This document shows, piece after piece, positions 42,571 to 57,512 of a stretch of DNA of 64,000 nucleotides; position 1 is the first letter of the stretch, and each line of letters begins with the position of its first letter. A program made the position numbers and the translations under genes. This DNA comes from Penium margaritaceum (taxonomy: Eukaryota; Streptophyta; Zygnematophyceae; Desmidiales; Peniaceae). The stretch covers positions 6,970-70,969 of the forward strand of contig SZWC01003871.1 in assembly GCA_023375785.1 (NCBI GenBank), read 5' to 3'. The notes beneath the pieces are model-generated. The model was not told where the DNA came from. It did not search any database and was given only the letters and a program-made list of their open reading frames with translations.

Positions 42571-45513
42571 AGGTGGGCCAAACTAGGGCGCAACCAGGGC
42601 ACAACTAGGGAGCAACTAGGGCACAACAACGGCGTAACAAGAGCACAAATAGGGTGCAACTAGTGCACAACTAAGGCACAGCTAGGGTGCAGCTAGGACG
42701 CGAGTAGGACGCAAGTAGGGCGCAACTACACTGCAAGTAGGTCTCACCTAGGGTGCATGTAGGGCGCAAGTAGCGCACAACCAGGACAAAACTAGGGCAC
42801 AACTTGGACGCAAGTAGGGTGCAAGTAGGGTGCAAACAGGGTGCAACTAGAGCTTAACAGGGACGCAACTAGAGCGTAAGTAGGCCACAAGTAGGGTCCA
42901 AGTAGGGCGCTACTAGGGCACAACTAAGGCGTAACTAGGGTGTAACAAGGGTGCAAGTAGGACGCAAGTAGGGTATAACTAGGGAGTTACTAGGACGCAA
43001 CTAGGGTATAGCTAGGGCACAACTAGGGCACAAGTAGGACGTAACTAGAGCGCAAGTAGGGCGCAACTTGCGTGCAACTAGGACGTAGCTAGGGCGTAAC
43101 TAGGATGGAACTAGGATGTAACAGGGGCCCAAGTAGGGCGTAAGTAGGACGCAAGTAGGGTGCAACTAGGGCACAGCTAGGGTACATCTAGGAAGTAACT
43201 AGGACGCAAGTAGAACGTAAGTAGGGCACAAGTAGTATGCAAGTACGGTGCAACTAGGCCTTACCTAGGGTGCAACTATGATGTAAAAATGATGCAAGTA
43301 GGGCACAAGGACACCGCAAGTAGGGTGCAACGAGGATGCAACTAGGGTGTAACTAGAGCGTAACTATGGTGCAACTAGGGTGTAACTAGGTTGTAAGTAG
43401 GGCACAAGTAGGATGCAAGAAGGGCACAACTAGAACGCAACTAGTGCGGAAATTGGGCGCAACTAGGGCATAAGCAAGGTGCAACTAGGGCGCAAATAGG
43501 GGGCAAGTATAGTGTAACTAGGGGGCAAGTTTGGCACAAGTAGGGCGGAAGTTGGATGCAAGTAGGAAAAAACTAGGGTATAACTAGGGCATAACTAGGG
43601 TGCAACTAGGACGGAAGTAGGGTGCAAGTAGGGTGCAAGTAGGACACAAGTAATGGGCAAGCAGGGCACAAATAGGGCATAACTAAAGTACAACTAGGAC
43701 GTAAATAGGGTGCAAGTAGGGTGCAAGTAGGGTCCAACCTGGGCGCAACTACAGTGTAACTAGGGCGCAAGTAGGGTGCAAGTAGGATGCAAGTAGGGTG
43801 CAATTAGGGTGAAACTAGGGTACAAGTAAGGGGCCACTACGTCGCAAGTAAGGTGCAAGTACGGCGCAAGTAGGAAGCAACTAAGACGCAACTAGGGCAC
43901 ACCTAAGGCGCAAATAGGTCGTAAGAAAGGCGCAAGTACGGCACAAGTAGGCTGCAAGTAGGGCGTAACTAGGGCACAACTAGGGCGCAACTAGGGTGCA
44001 AGTAGGACGAAAGTAAGGTGCAAATATGGCGCAACTCGGGTGCAACTAGGGCACAAGTAGAGCGCAACTAGGGCGCAAGAAGGGTGCAAGTAGGACGCAA
44101 GTAGGTTGCGACTAGGGTGCAAGTGGGGCACAACTAGGGCGGAACTAGGGTCCAAGTAGGATGCAACCAGGACGCAACTAGGGCGCAAGTAGGGCACAAG
44201 AAGGGAATAACTAGTGCGTAATTAGGGCACAAATAGGACACAAGGAGGGTGCAAGTAGGGCGTAACTAGGGCGCAACCAGGGTGTAAGGAGGGCATAATT
44301 AAAATACAAGTAGGGCGCTACTAGGGCACAACTAGGGTGCAAGGGTTTAACTCGGATGTAACTAGGTGGCAAGTAGGGTTGAAGTAGGGCGAAAGTAGGG
44401 TGCAAGTAGGACACAACTAGGATGCAACTAGCACACAAGAAGGGTATAACTAGGGGACAACTAGGGCTTAACAAGGGTGTAACTAGGGTGCAACAAGGGC
44501 GCAAGTAGGGTACAACTAGGGCACAACTAGGGCGCAAGTAGGGTGCATGTAGGACATTACTAGGATGCAAGTAGGACACAAGTGGAGTGCACGTAGGGTG
44601 CAAATAGGCACTAGTAGAGTGCAACTAGAGCGGAACTAGGGCGCAACTAGGGTGCAAGTAGGGCATAACTAGGGTGCAAGTAGGACGCACCTAGGGAACA
44701 ACTAGGGCATAGCTAGGGCACAACTAGGGTTCAATAAGGGTGCAAGTAGGATGCACGTAGGGTGTAAGTAGGGTGCAAGTAGGGCACGAGTAGTGTACAA
44801 CCAGGGCACAACTAGGGCAGAAGTAAGGTGCAACTAGGACGGAAGTAGGACACAAGTAGCGAGCAAGTAGGGCACAACTAGGGCACTACTAGGGTGCAGC
44901 TATGGCACAACTAGTGCACAATTAGGGTGCAAGTAGGGCGCAAGTAAGGTGCAAGTAGGGCGCAACTAAGGCACAAGTAGGACGCAACTAGGGCGCAAGT
45001 AGGGTGCAAGTAGGGCGCAAGCATGACGAAAGTGGCAGGCACTAGGGCACAAGTAGGACGCAACTAAGGTGCAACTAGGGCACAACTTCGGCGCAACTGG
45101 GGCAGAACTAAGGAGCAGCTAGGACGCATCTACGGCGTAAATAGGGCACAAGAAAGGCACATGTAGGGTGAAACTAGGGTGTATCTAGGGTACAACTAGG
45201 GTTGCAAGGAGGGCTCAAGTAGAGCGCAACTAGAGTGCAACTAGGATACAACTAGGGCACAACTAGGACGCAACCAGGGCGCAAGTAGGACGTAACTAGG
45301 GTGCAACAAGGACAAACTATGGCGAAACTAGGGCGCAACTAGAGCTCAAGTAGGGTGCAAGTAGGGCGCAAGTAGGACGCATGTAGGGCTCACTGAGGGC
45401 ACAAGTAGGGAACAACTAGGGTGCAACTAGGGGGCAACTAGGGCGCAAAAATGACGTAACAAGGGTGCAACTAGTGTGCAACTAGGACGTAAGTAGGGCA
45501 CAGGTAAGACACA
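42571..45513 (+). repeat. Higher-order copy 2, form B
   Basis: Form B by AAGTGGCAGGCACTAGG at about 45030, by AAATAGGCACTAG near 44603, and by the GTAAGACACAAGG end. Confidence 0.85.
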
Positions 45514-48437
45514 AGGTGGGCCAAACTAGGGCGCAACCAGGGTACAACTAGGGCGCAACTAGGGCATAGCTACGGTGCAACTTGGGCGCAGATAGGGTAC
45601 AACTAGTGCACAACTAAGGCGCAACTAGGGCGTATCCAGGACGCGAGTAGGACGCAAGTAGGGCGCAACTAGGGTACAAGTAGGTCTCACCTAGGGTGCA
45701 TGTAGGGTACAAGTAGGACACAACTAGGGCACAACTTGGGCACAGCTAGGGCGCAAGTAGGGTGCGAGTAGGGTTCAAATAGGGCACAACTAGAGCATAA
45801 CAAGGACGCAACTAGAGCACAAGTAGGCCACAAGTAGGGTCCAAGTAGGGCGCAATTTGGGCGCAACTAAGGTGTAACTAGGGGACAACTAGGGTGCAAG
45901 TTGGACGTAAGTAGGATGTAACTAGGGTGTTACTAGGACGTAACTAGGGTGCAGCTAGGGCGCAACTAGAGCACGATTAGGGCGCAACTAGAGCACAAAT
46001 ACGGCGGAACTTGCGTGCAAATAGGACGCAACTAGGGCGGAACTAGGGCGCAACAAGGGCCCAAGTAGGGCGCAAGTAGGACGCAAGTAGGGTACAACTA
46101 GGGCGCAAGTAGGGTGCATCTAGGAAGCAACTAGTACGTAAGTAGAACGTAAGTAGGGCACAAGTAGTACGCAAGTATGGTGCAACCAGGCCTTACCTAG
46201 GGTGCAACTATGCTGCAAAGATAATTCAAGAAGGACACAAGGACGGCGCAAGCAGGGTGCAACGAGGATGCAACTAGTGTGCAACTAGAGCGTAACTATG
46301 GTGCAACTAGGACACAACTACGGTGCAACTAGGTTGTAAGTAGGACACAAGTGGGATGCAAGTAGGGCACAACTAGGACGCAACTAGTACGGAACTTGGG
46401 CGCAACTAGGGCGCAAACAAGGTGCAAGTAGGGCACAAATAGGGGGCAAGTAGAGTATAACTAGGGTGCAAGTAATCGCACAAGTAGGGCCCAAGTTAGA
46501 CGCAAGTAGGGCACAACTAGGGTGTAACTAGGGCGTAACAAGAACGCAAGTACGGTGTAAGTAAGGCGTAAATAGGGCAGAAGTAGGGCGCATGAAGTGC
46601 ACAACTAGGGCATAACTAGGGCGCGACTAGGGCGCAAGTAGTGCGCAAGAAGGGTGTAGGTAGGACACAAGTAGTGCACAAGAAGGGTGCAAGTAGGGCA
46701 TAACTAAAGCGTAACTAAGATGCAAGTAGGGTGCAAGTACGATGCAAGTAGGGTGTAACCTGGGTGCAACTACAGTGCAACAAGGGTGCAAGTAGGGTGC
46801 AAGAAGGATGCAAGTAGGGTACCATTAGGGTGCAACTAGGGTCCAAGTAATGCGCCACTACAGTGCAAGTAGGGCACAAGTATGGCATAACTTGGAAGCA
46901 ACTAGGACGCAACTAGGGAAAATAGGGCGTAAGAAAGGCGTAAGTACGGCGGAAGTAGGGTGCATGCAGGGCGCAACTAGGACACAACTAGGACGCAACT
47001 AGGACGCAAGTAGGACACTAGTAGGGTGCGACTAGGGTGCAACTGGGGCGCAACTAGGGCGGAACTAGGGTCCAAGTAGGACGCAACTAGGACGCACGTA
47101 GGGTGCAAGTAGGGTGTAAGAAGGGAACAACTAGGGTGTAATTAGGGCACAAATAGGACACAAGGAGGGCGCAAGTAGGGCGCAAGTAGAGCGCAAGTAC
47201 GGTGTAAGTAGGGCGCAACTAGGGCGTAAGCAGGACACAATTAAGATACAAGTACGGCTTACTTTGGGCGCAACTAGGGTGCAAGGAGGGCGTAACTAGG
47301 GCACAAGCAGGGTGTAACTAGGGTGTAACTAGGTGGCAAGTAGGGCGAAAGTAGGTCAAAAGTAGGATGCAAGTAGGACGCAAATGGGCTGCAATTAGCA
47401 TACAAGTAGGGTGTAACTAGGGTGCAACTAGGGCGCAACAAGGGTGCAAGTAGGGTACAACTAGGGTGCAAGTAGGGTGCATGTAGGACATTACTAAGAC
47501 ACAAGTAGGACACAAGTAGAGTGCACGTAGGGTGTAAGTAGGGCATGAGTAGGGTGGAACTAGGGCGCAACTAGGGCGCAACTAGGGCGCAAGTAGGGCG
47601 TAACTAGGGTGCAAGTTGGACACAACTAGGGAATGACTAGGGTGCAACGAAAGCACAACTAGGGTTCAATCAGGGTGCAAGTAGGATGCACGTAGTGCGT
47701 AAGTAGGGCGCAAGTAGGGCACAAGTAGTGTACAACCAGGGCACAACTAGGGCACAAGTAAGGTGCAACTAGGACGGAAGAAGGGCACAAGTAGGGAGCA
47801 AATAGGGAACAACGAGGGTGCAACTAGGGTGCAGCTATGGTGCAACTAGTGCACAATTAGGGTGCATGTAGGGCGCAACTAGGACACAAGTAGAACGCAA
47901 CTAGGGCGCAAGTAGGGTGCAAGTAGGGTGTAAGCATGATGAAACTGGCAGCAACTAGGGCACATGTACGGCGCAACTAGGGTGCAAGTAGGGCACAACT
48001 ACGGCGCAACTAGGGCACAACTTAGGAGCAACTAGGACGCATCTAGGGCGTAACTAAGGCGCAAGTAAGGCGCATGTAGGGTGCAACTAGGGTGTATCTA
48101 GGGTGCAAGTAGGGTTGCAAGGAGGGCTCAAGTAGGGTGCAACTACGGCACAACTAGGGCAAAACTAGGGTGCAACTAGGACGCAACCAGGGCGCAAGTA
48201 GGGCTTAACTAGGGTGCAACTAGGACAAACTATGGCCAAACTAGGGCACAACTAGAGCTCAAGTAGGGTGCAAGTAGGGCACAAGTAGGGCGCAAGTAGG
48301 GCGCAAGTAGGGCGCACGTAGGACGCAAGTAGGGAACAACTAGGGTGCAACTAGGGGGCAAGTAGGGTGCAAAAAAGACGTAACTAGGGTGCATCTAGTA
48401 CGTGACTAGGGCGTAACTAGGACACAAGTAGGACACA
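45514..48437 (+). repeat. Higher-order copy 3, form A
   Basis: Form A by AAACTGGCAGCAACTAGG at 47942, by GTAAGTAGGGCATGAG near 47538, and by the GTAGGACACAAGG end. Confidence 0.85.
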
Positions 48438-51400
48438 AGGTGGGCCAAACTAGGGCGCATCCTGGGCACAACTAGGGCGGAACTGGGGCACAACTATGGA
48501 ACAACTAGGTCTCCAATAGGGCACAACTAGTGCAAAACTAGGGCGCAACTAGGACACAGCTAGGACGCGAGTAGGACGCAAGTAAGGCGCAACTAATGTG
48601 CAAGTAGGTCCCACTTCGGGTGCATGTAGGGCGCAAGTAGGACACAACTAGGGCGCAACTTGGGCATAACGAGGGAGCAAGTAGGGTGCAAGTAGGGTAC
48701 AAATAGGGTGCAACTAGAGCGTAACAAGGACGCAACTAGAGCGCAAGTAGGCCACAAGTAGGGTCTAAGTAGGGCGCAACTAGGGCGTAACTAAGGTGTA
48801 ACTAGGGCGCAACTAGGGTGCAAGGAGGACGTAAGTAGGGTGTAACAAGGGTGTTACTAGGACGCAACTAGGGTGCAGCTAGGGAGCAACTAGGGCACAA
48901 CTAGGACACAACTAGAGCGCAAGTAGGGCGCAACTTGCGTGCTACTAGGACACAACTAGGGCGCAACTAGGGTGAAACTAGGGTGCAACAAGGGCCCCAG
49001 TAGGGCATGAGTAGGTCGCAAGTAGGGTGCAACTAGGGCGCAAGTAGGGTGCATCTAGGAAGCAACTAGGACGCAAGTAGAACGTAAGTGGGGTACAAGT
49101 AGTACGCAATTACGGTGCAACTACGCCTTACCTAGGGTGCAACTATGATGCAAAAATGATGCAAGTAGGGCACAAGGATGGCGCAAATAGGGTGGAACGA
49201 GGATGCAACTAGGGTGCAACTAGAGCGTAACTATGGTGCAACTAGGGTGCAACTAGGACACAACTAGGGTGCAACTAGGTCGTAAGTGGGGCACAAGTAG
49301 GATGCAAGTAGGGCACAACTAGGACGCAACTTGTGCGGAACTTGGGCGCAACTAGGGCACAAGAAAGGTGCAACTTGGGCGCAAATAGGGGGCAAGTAGA
49401 GTATAACTAGGGCGCAAGTTTGGCACAAGTAGGGCGCAAGTTGGATGCAAGTAGGGCACAACTAGGGTGTAACTAGGGCATAACTAGGGCGCAAGTATGG
49501 TGTAAGTAGGGTGCAAGTAGGACACAAGTAGGGCCTAAGTAGTGCACAACTAGGGCATAACTAAGGTGCAACTAGGGCAGAAGTAGGGCGCAAGTAGGGT
49601 GCAAGAAGGACACAAGTAATGGGCAAGTAGGGCGCAAATAGGGCATAACTAGAGCGCAACTGGGACGTAAATAGGGTGCAAGTAGGGCGCAAGTAGGGTG
49701 CAACCTGGGCGCAACTACAGTGCAACTAGGGCGCAAGTAGGGTGCAAGTAGGATGCAAGTAGGATGCAATTAGGGTACAACTAGGGTGCAAGTAAGGGGT
49801 CACAACGGCGCAAGTAGGGCGCAAGTACGTTGTAAGTAGGAAACAACTAAGACGCAACTAGGGCACACCTAGGGCGCAAATAGGTCGTAAGAATGGCGCA
49901 AGTACGGCACAAGTAGGCTGCAAGTAGGGCATAACTAGGGCACAACTAGGGTGCAACTAGGGTGCAAGTAGGACGAAAGTAAGGTGCAAATAGGGCGCAA
50001 TTCGGGCGCAACTAGGGCACAGGTAGAGCGCAACTAGGACGTAAGAAGGGCGTAAGTAGGACGCAAGTAGGGTGCGACTAGGGTGCAACTGGGGCGCAAC
50101 TAGGGCGAAACTAGGGTCCAAGTAGGATGCAACAAGGATGCCACTAGGGCGCAAGTAGGGCACAAGAAGGGAAAAACTAGGGCGTAATTAGGACACAAAT
50201 GAGAAACAAGGAGGGTGCAAGTAGGGCGCAAGTAGGACGTAACATGGGCGCAACTAGGGTGTAAGGAGGGCATAATTAAGATGCAAGTAGGGCGCAACTA
50301 GGGCGCAACTAGGGTGCAAGTACGGTGCAACCAGGATACAACCAGGGTTAAACTGGGGCGTAACTAGGCGGCAAGTAGGGTTAAAGTAGGGCGAAAGTAG
50401 GGCGCAAGTAGGACGCAACTAGGATGCAACTAGCACACAAGAAGGGTACACCTAGGGAACAACTAGGGCTTAACTAGGGTGTAACTAGGGCGCAACAAGG
50501 GTGTAAGTAGGGTACAACTAGGGCGCAAGTAGGGTGCATGTAGGACATTACTAGGACTCAAGTAGGACACAAGTGGAGTCCACGTAGGGTGCAAATAGGC
50601 ATGAGTAGAGTGCAACTAGGGAACAACTAGGGCGCAACTAGGACGCAACTAGGGCGCAACTAGGGCGTAACTATGGTGCAAGTAGGACGCAACTAGGGAA
50701 CAGCTAGGGTGCAGCTAGGGCACAACTAGGGTTCAATTATGGTGCAAGTACGATGCACGTAGGGCGTAAGCAGGGCGCAAGTAGGGCACAAGTAGTGTAC
50801 AACTAGGGCACAACTAGGGCACAAGTAAGGTGCAACTAGGACGGAAGTAGGGCACAAGTAGGGTGCAAGGAGGGCACAACTAGGGCCCTACTAGGGTGCA
50901 GCTATAGCCCAACTAGTGCACTGTTATGGTGCAAGTAGGGCGCAAGTAAGGTGCAAGTAGGGCGCAACTAGGGCACAAGTAGGACGCAACTAGGGGGCAA
51001 GTAGGGTGTAAGTAGGGCGCAAGCCAGACGAAAGTGGCAGGCAGTAGGGCACAAGTAGGGCGCAACTAAGGTGCAACTAGGGCACAACTTCGGCGCAACT
51101 GGGGTGGAACTAAGGGGCAGCTAGGATGCATCTATGGCTCAAATAGGGCGCAAGAAAGGCACATGTAGGGTGCAACTAGGATGTATCTAGGGTACAACTA
51201 GGGTTGCAAGGAGGGCTCAAGTAGGGCGCAACTAGAGCGCAACTAGGACACAACAAGGGCGCAACTAGGACACAACCAGGGCACAAGTAGGACGTAACTA
51301 GGGTGCAACAAGGACAAGTTATGGCGGGCGCAACTAGAGCTCAAGTAGGGTGCAAGTAGGGCGCAAGCAAGATGCAAGTAGGGCCCACGGAGGGCATAAG

Positions 51401-51508
51401 TAGTGAACAACTAGGGTGCAACTAGGGGGCAACTAGGGCGCAAAAATGATGTAACTAGGGTGCAACTAGTGCGCAACTAGGACGTAACTAGGGCACAAGT
51501 AAGACACA
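48438..51508 (+). repeat. Higher-order copy 4, form B
   Basis: Form B by AAAGTGGCAGGCAGTAGG at 51031, by AAATAGGCATGAG near 50602, and by the GTAAGACACAAGG end. Confidence 0.85.
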
Positions 51509-54500
51509 AGGTGGGCCAAACTAGGGCGCAAACAGGACACAACTAGGGCGCAACTAGGGCATAACTACGGTACAACTAGGGCGCAAATAGGGTACAACTA
51601 GTGCACAACTAAGGCGCAACTAGGGTGTAGCCAGGACGCGAGTAGGACGCAAGTAGGGCGCAACTAGGGTGCAAGTAGGTCTCACCTAGGGTGCATGTAG
51701 GGCCCAAGTAGGGCACGACTAGGACACAACTAGGGCGCAACTAGGGTGCAAGTAGCGTGTGAATAGGGCGCAACTAGAGTGTAACAAGGACGCAACTAGA
51801 GCGCAAGTAGGCCACAAGTAGGGACCAAGTAGGGCATAACTAGGGCACAACTAAGGCATAACTAGGGTGCAACTAGGGTGCAAATAGGATGCAAGTAGGG
51901 TGTAACTAGGGTGTTACTAGGATGCAACTAGGGTGCAGTTAGGATGTAACAAGGGGGCAAGTAGGGCACAACTTGCGTGCAACTAGGACATAACAAGGAC
52001 GCAACTAGGATGGAACTAGGGCGCAACAATGGCCCAAGTAGGGCGTAAGTAGGACGCAAGTAGGGTGCAACTAGGGTGCAACTAGGGTGCAACTGGGACG
52101 CAAGTAGAACGTTAGTAGGGCACAAGTAGTACGCAAGTAGGGCATCACTAGGCCTTAACTAGGATACAACTTTGGTGCAAAAACAATGCAAGTAGGGCAC
52201 AAGGATGGCGCAAGTAGGATGCAACGAGGATTCAACTAGGATGCAACTAGAGCGTAACTAGGGTGCAACTAGTTCACAACTAACACACAACTAGGGTGCA
52301 ACTAGGACTTACGTAGGGCACAAGTAGGATGCAAGTAGGGCATAACTAGGATGCAACTAGTGCGGAACTTGGACGCAACTAGGACATAAGCAAGGTACAA
52401 GTAGGACGCAAATAGGGGGCCTGTAGAGTATAACTACGGCACAAGTATGGCACAAGTAGGGCGCAAGTTGGACGCAAATAGGGCACAACTAGGGTGTAAC
52501 TAGGGCGTAACTAGGGTGCAAGTATGGTGTAAGTAGGGTGCAAGTAGGGCACAAGTAGGGCACAAGAAGTGCAGAACTAGGACATAGCTAGGGCATAATT
52601 GGGGTGCAAGTAGTGCGCAAGTAGGGTGCAAGTAGGACACAAGTAGTGCGTAAATAGGGTGCAAGTAGGGCATAACACTAGCGCAACTAGGATGAAAACA
52701 GGGTGCAAGAAGGGTGCAAGTAAGGTGCATCCTGGGTGCAACTACAGTGTAACAAGCGCGCAAGTAGGGTGCAAGAAGGATGCAAGTAGGGTGCAATTAG
52801 GGCGCAACTAGGGCGTAGAAAACGTACCACTATAGCGCAAGTAGGGCGAAAGTATGGCATAACTTGGACGCAACTAGGACGCAACTAGGGGACACCTAGG
52901 GTGCAAATAGGGCGTAAGAAGGGAGTAAGAACGGCGCAAGTAGGGTACAAGTAGGACAAAAGTAAGTTGCAAATAGGGTACAACTAGGCCGCAAGTAGGG
53001 CACAAGTGGAGTGCAACTAGGGCGTAAGAAGGACGCAAGGAGGACACAAGTAGGGTGCGACTAGGGTGCAACTGGGATGTAACTAGGGCAGAACTAGGGT
53101 GCAAGTAGGACACAACTTGGACGCACGTAGGGCGCAAGTAAGGCGCAAGAAGGGAACAACTAGGGCGTAATTAGGGCACAAATAGGACACCAGGAGGGCG
53201 CAAGTAGGGTGCAAGTAGGGCGCAAGTAGGGCGCAACTAGGGCGTAAGCAGGGCACAATCAAGATGCAAGTAGGGCTCAACTTGGGCGCAACTAGGGTGC
53301 AACCAGGGTGCAACTAGGGCGCAACCAGGACACAAGCAGGGTGTAACTGGGGCGTAACTAGGTGTAAATTAGGGCGAAAGCAGGTCAAAAGTAGGGTGCA
53401 TGTAGGACGCAACTGGGGTGCAACTAGCATACAAGTAGGGTGCAACTAGGGGACAACTAGGGCTTAACTAGGGCGCAACTAGGGCGCAACAAGGGTGCAA
53501 GTAGGGTACAACTAGGGTGCAAGTAGGGTGCATGTAGGACATTACTAGGACGCAACTAGGACACAAGTAGAGTTCACGAAGGGTGCAAGTAGGGCACGAG
53601 TAAGGTGGAACTAGGGTGCAACTAGGGCGCAACAAGGGCGGAAGTAGGGCTTAACTAAGGTGCAAGTAGGACACAACTAGGGAACGACTAGGGTGCAACG
53701 AGAGCACAATAAGGTTTCAATAAGGGTGCAAGTAAGATGCACGTAGGGCGTAAGTAGGGCGCAAGTAGGGCACAAGTAGTGTACAACGAGGGCACAACTA
53801 GGGCACAAGTAAGGTGCAACTAGGATGGAAGTAGGGCACAAGTAGGGTGAAAATAGGGTACAACTAGGGCGCAACTAGGGTGTAGCTATGGCGCAAGTAG
53901 TGCACAACAAGGGTGCAAGTAGGGTGCAAACAAGGTGCAACTAGGGCGCAACTAGGGCACATCTAGGACGCAACTAGGGCGCAAGTAGGGTGCAAGTAGG
54001 GCGCAAGCAGGACGAAACTGGCAGCAACTAGGGCATAAGTTGGGCGCAACTAGGGTGCAAGTAGGGCACAACTACGGCGCAACTAGGGCGCAACTAAGGA
54101 GCAACTAGGACTCATCTAGGGCGTAAGCAGGACGCAAGTATGGTGCATGTAGGGTGCAACTAGGAGGTATCTAGGGTGCAACTAGGGTTCCAAGGAGGGC
54201 TCAAGTGGGACGCAACTACGGCAAAACTAGGGCACAACTAAGGCGCAGCTAAGACGCAACCAGGGCGCAAGTAGGGCATAACTAGGGTGCAACTAGGACA
54301 AACTATGGCCAAACTAGGGCGCAACTAGAGCTCAAGTAGGGTGCAAGTAGGGCCCAAGTAGGGCGCAAGTAGAGCATACGTAGGGCGCAAGTAGAGCATA
54401 CGTAGGGCGCAAGTAGGGAACATAAAGGGTGCAACTAGGGGGCAAGTAGGGCGCAAAAAAGACGTAACTAGGGTGCAACTAGTAGGTGACTAGGACTTAA

Positions 54501-54521
54501 CTAGGACACAAGTAGGACACA
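51509..54521 (+). repeat. Higher-order copy 5, form A
   Basis: Form A by AAACTGGCAGCAACTAGG at 54015, by CAAGTAGGGCACGAG near 53590, and by the GTAGGACACAAGG end. It includes a 22-bp tandem duplication at 54361-54404. Confidence 0.85.
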
Positions 54522-57512
54522 AGGTGGGCCAAACTAGGGCGCAACCAGGGCACAACTAGGGCGCAACTAGGGCACAACTACAACGCAACTAGGACTCAAA
54601 TAGGGCGCAACTAGTGCACAACTAGGGCATAACTAGGACGCAACTAGGACGGGAGTAGGATGCAAGTAGGGCGCAACTAGGGTACAAGTAGGTCTCACCT
54701 AGGGTGCATGTAGGGCGCTAGTAGGGCACAACTAGGACACAACTAGGGCGCAACTTGGGCACAACGAGGGAGCAAGTAGGGTGCAAGTAGGGTGCAAATA
54801 GGGCGCAAATAGAGCGTAACAAGGACGTAACTAGATCGCAAGTAGGCCACAAGTAGGGTCCAAGTAGGGCGCAACCAGGGTGCAACTAAGGTGTAACTTG
54901 GGTGCAACTAGGGTGCAAGGAGGACGTAAGTAGGGTGTAACTAGGGTGTTACTAGGACTCAACTAGGGTGCAGCTAGGGCCAAACTAGGGCACAAGTAGG
55001 ACGCAACTAAAGCGCCAGTAGGTCACAATGTGTGTGCAACTAGGATGCATCTAGGGGGCAACTAGGGCGGAACTAGGGCGCAACACGGGCCTAAGTAGGA
55101 CGTAAGTAGGACGCAAGTAGGGTGCAACTAGGGCGCAACTAGGGTGTATTTAGGAAGCAACTCGGACGCATGTAGAACATAAGTAGGGCACAAGTAGTAG
55201 GCAAGTAGGGTGCAGCTAGGCCTTACCTAGGGTGCAACTATGACACAAAAACAATGCAAGTAGGGCACAAGGACAGTGCAAGTAGGGTGCAACGAGGATG
55301 CAACCAGGGTGCAACTAGAGCGCAACTGCGGTGCAACTAGGGTGCAACTAGGACACAACTAGGGTATAACTAGGTTGTAAGTAGAGCACAAGTAGGATGC
55401 AAGTAGGGCACAACTAGGACGTAACTAGTGCGGAACTTGGGCGCAACTAGGGCACAAGCAAGGTGCAAGTAGGGCACAAATAGGGGGCAAGTAGAGTATA
55501 ACTAGGGCGCAAGTTTGGCACAAGTTGGGCGTAAGTTGGACGCAAGTAGGGCACAACTAGGGTGTAACTAGGGCATAACTAGGGCACAAGTATGGTGTAA
55601 GTAGGGCCCAAGTAGGGTACAAGTAGGATGCAAGTAGTGCACAACAAGGGCATAACTAAGGCGCAACTAGGGCGGAAGTAGGGCACAAGTAGGGTGCAAA
55701 TAGGACACAAGTAATGGGGAAGTAGGGCGCAAATAGGGCATAAATAAAGCGCAACTAAGACGTAAATAGGGTGCAAGTAGAGTACAAGTAGTGTGCAACC
55801 TGGGTACAACTACCCTTCAACTAGGGCGCAAGTAGGGTGCAAGTAGGATGCAAGTAGGGTACAATTAGGGCGCAGCTAGGACGCAAGTAAGGGGCCACTA
55901 CGGCGCAAGTAGGGCGCAAGTACGGCGAACGTAGGAAGAAACTAAGACACAACTAGGGTACACCTAGGGCGCAAATAGGTCATAAGAAAGGCACAAGTAC
56001 GGCACAAGTAGGGTGCAAGGAGGGCGTAACTAGGGCACAACTAGAGTGCAACTAGGGCGCAAGTTGGACAAAAGCAAGGTGCAAATAGGGCGCAACTAGG
56101 GCACAAGTAGAGCGCAACTAGGGCACAAGAAGGGTGTAAGTAGGACGCAAGTAGGGTGCGACTAGGGTGCAACTGGGGTGCACCTAGGGCAGAACTAGGA
56201 TCCAAGTAGGGCGCAAGAAGGGAACAACTATGGCATTATCAGGGCAAAAATAGAACACAAGGAAGGCGCAAGTAGGGTGCAAGTAGGGTGTAACTAGGGT
56301 GCAACTAGGGCGTAAGCAGGGCACAATTAAGATGCAAGTAGGGTGCATCTCGGGCACAACTAGGGCGCAACTAGGGTGCAAGCAGGGTTTAACTAGGGTG
56401 TAACTAGGCAGCCGGTAGGGTGGAAGTAGAGCGAAAGTAGGGTGCAAGTAGGCCGCAACTAGGGTGCAACTAGCACACAAGAAGGGTGCAACTAGGGGAA
56501 AACTAGGGCTGAACCAGGGTGTAATTGGGGCGTAACAAGGACGCAAGTAGGGTACAACAAGGGTGCAAGTAGGGCGCATGTAGGGCATTACTAGGACGCG
56601 AGTAGGACACAAGTGGAGTGCACGTAGGGTGCAAATAGGCACGAGTAGGGTGCAACCAGGGCGCAACTAAGGCGCAACTAGGGCGTAAGAAGGGTGCAAG
56701 TAGGACGCAACTAGGGAACAACTAGGACGCAGCTAGGGCACAACTAGGGTTCAATTAGGGTGCAAGAAGGATGCACGTAGGGCGTAAGTAGGGCGCAAGT
56801 AGGGCACAAGTAGTGTACAACCAGTGCACAACTAGGGCACAAGTAAGGTGCAACTAGGACGGAAGTAGGGCACAAGTAGGGTGCAAGTAGGGCACAACTA
56901 GGGCACAACTAGGGTGCAGCTATGGCGCAACTAGTACACAATTAGGGTGCAAGTAGGGCGCAAATAAGGTGCAAGTAGGGCACAACTAGGGCACAAGTAG
57001 GACGCAACTAGGGTGCAAGTAGGGTGCAAGTAGGGTGCAAGCAGGAAGAAAGTGGCAGGCAGTAGGGCACAAGTAGGGCGCAACTAAGGTGCAAGTAGGG
57101 CACAACTTCAGCGCAACAGGGGCGGAACTAAGGAGCAGCTAGGACGCATCTAGGGCGTAAACAGAGCGCAAGAAGGGCACATGCAGGGTGCAACTAAGGT
57201 GTATCTAGGGTGCAACTAGGGTTGCAAGGAGGGCTCAAGTAGGGCGCAACTACAGTGTAACAAGGGCATAACTAGGGCACAACTAGGACGCAACCAGGGC
57301 GGAAGTAGGACGTACTAGGGTGCAACTAGGACAAACTATGGCAAAACTAGGGCGCAACTAGAGCTCAAGTAGGGTGCAAGTAGGGCGCAAGTGGGGCGCA
57401 AGTAGGGCGCACGGAGGGCACAACTAGGGAACAACTAGGGTGGGCAATTAGGGCGCAAAAATGATATAACTAGGGTGCAACTAGGACGTAACTAGGGCAC
57501 AAGTAAGACACA
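54522..57512 (+). repeat. Higher-order copy 6, form B
   Basis: Form B by AAAGTGGCAGGCAGTAGG at 57049, by AAATAGGCACGAG near 56632, and by the GTAAGACACAAGG end. Confidence 0.85.
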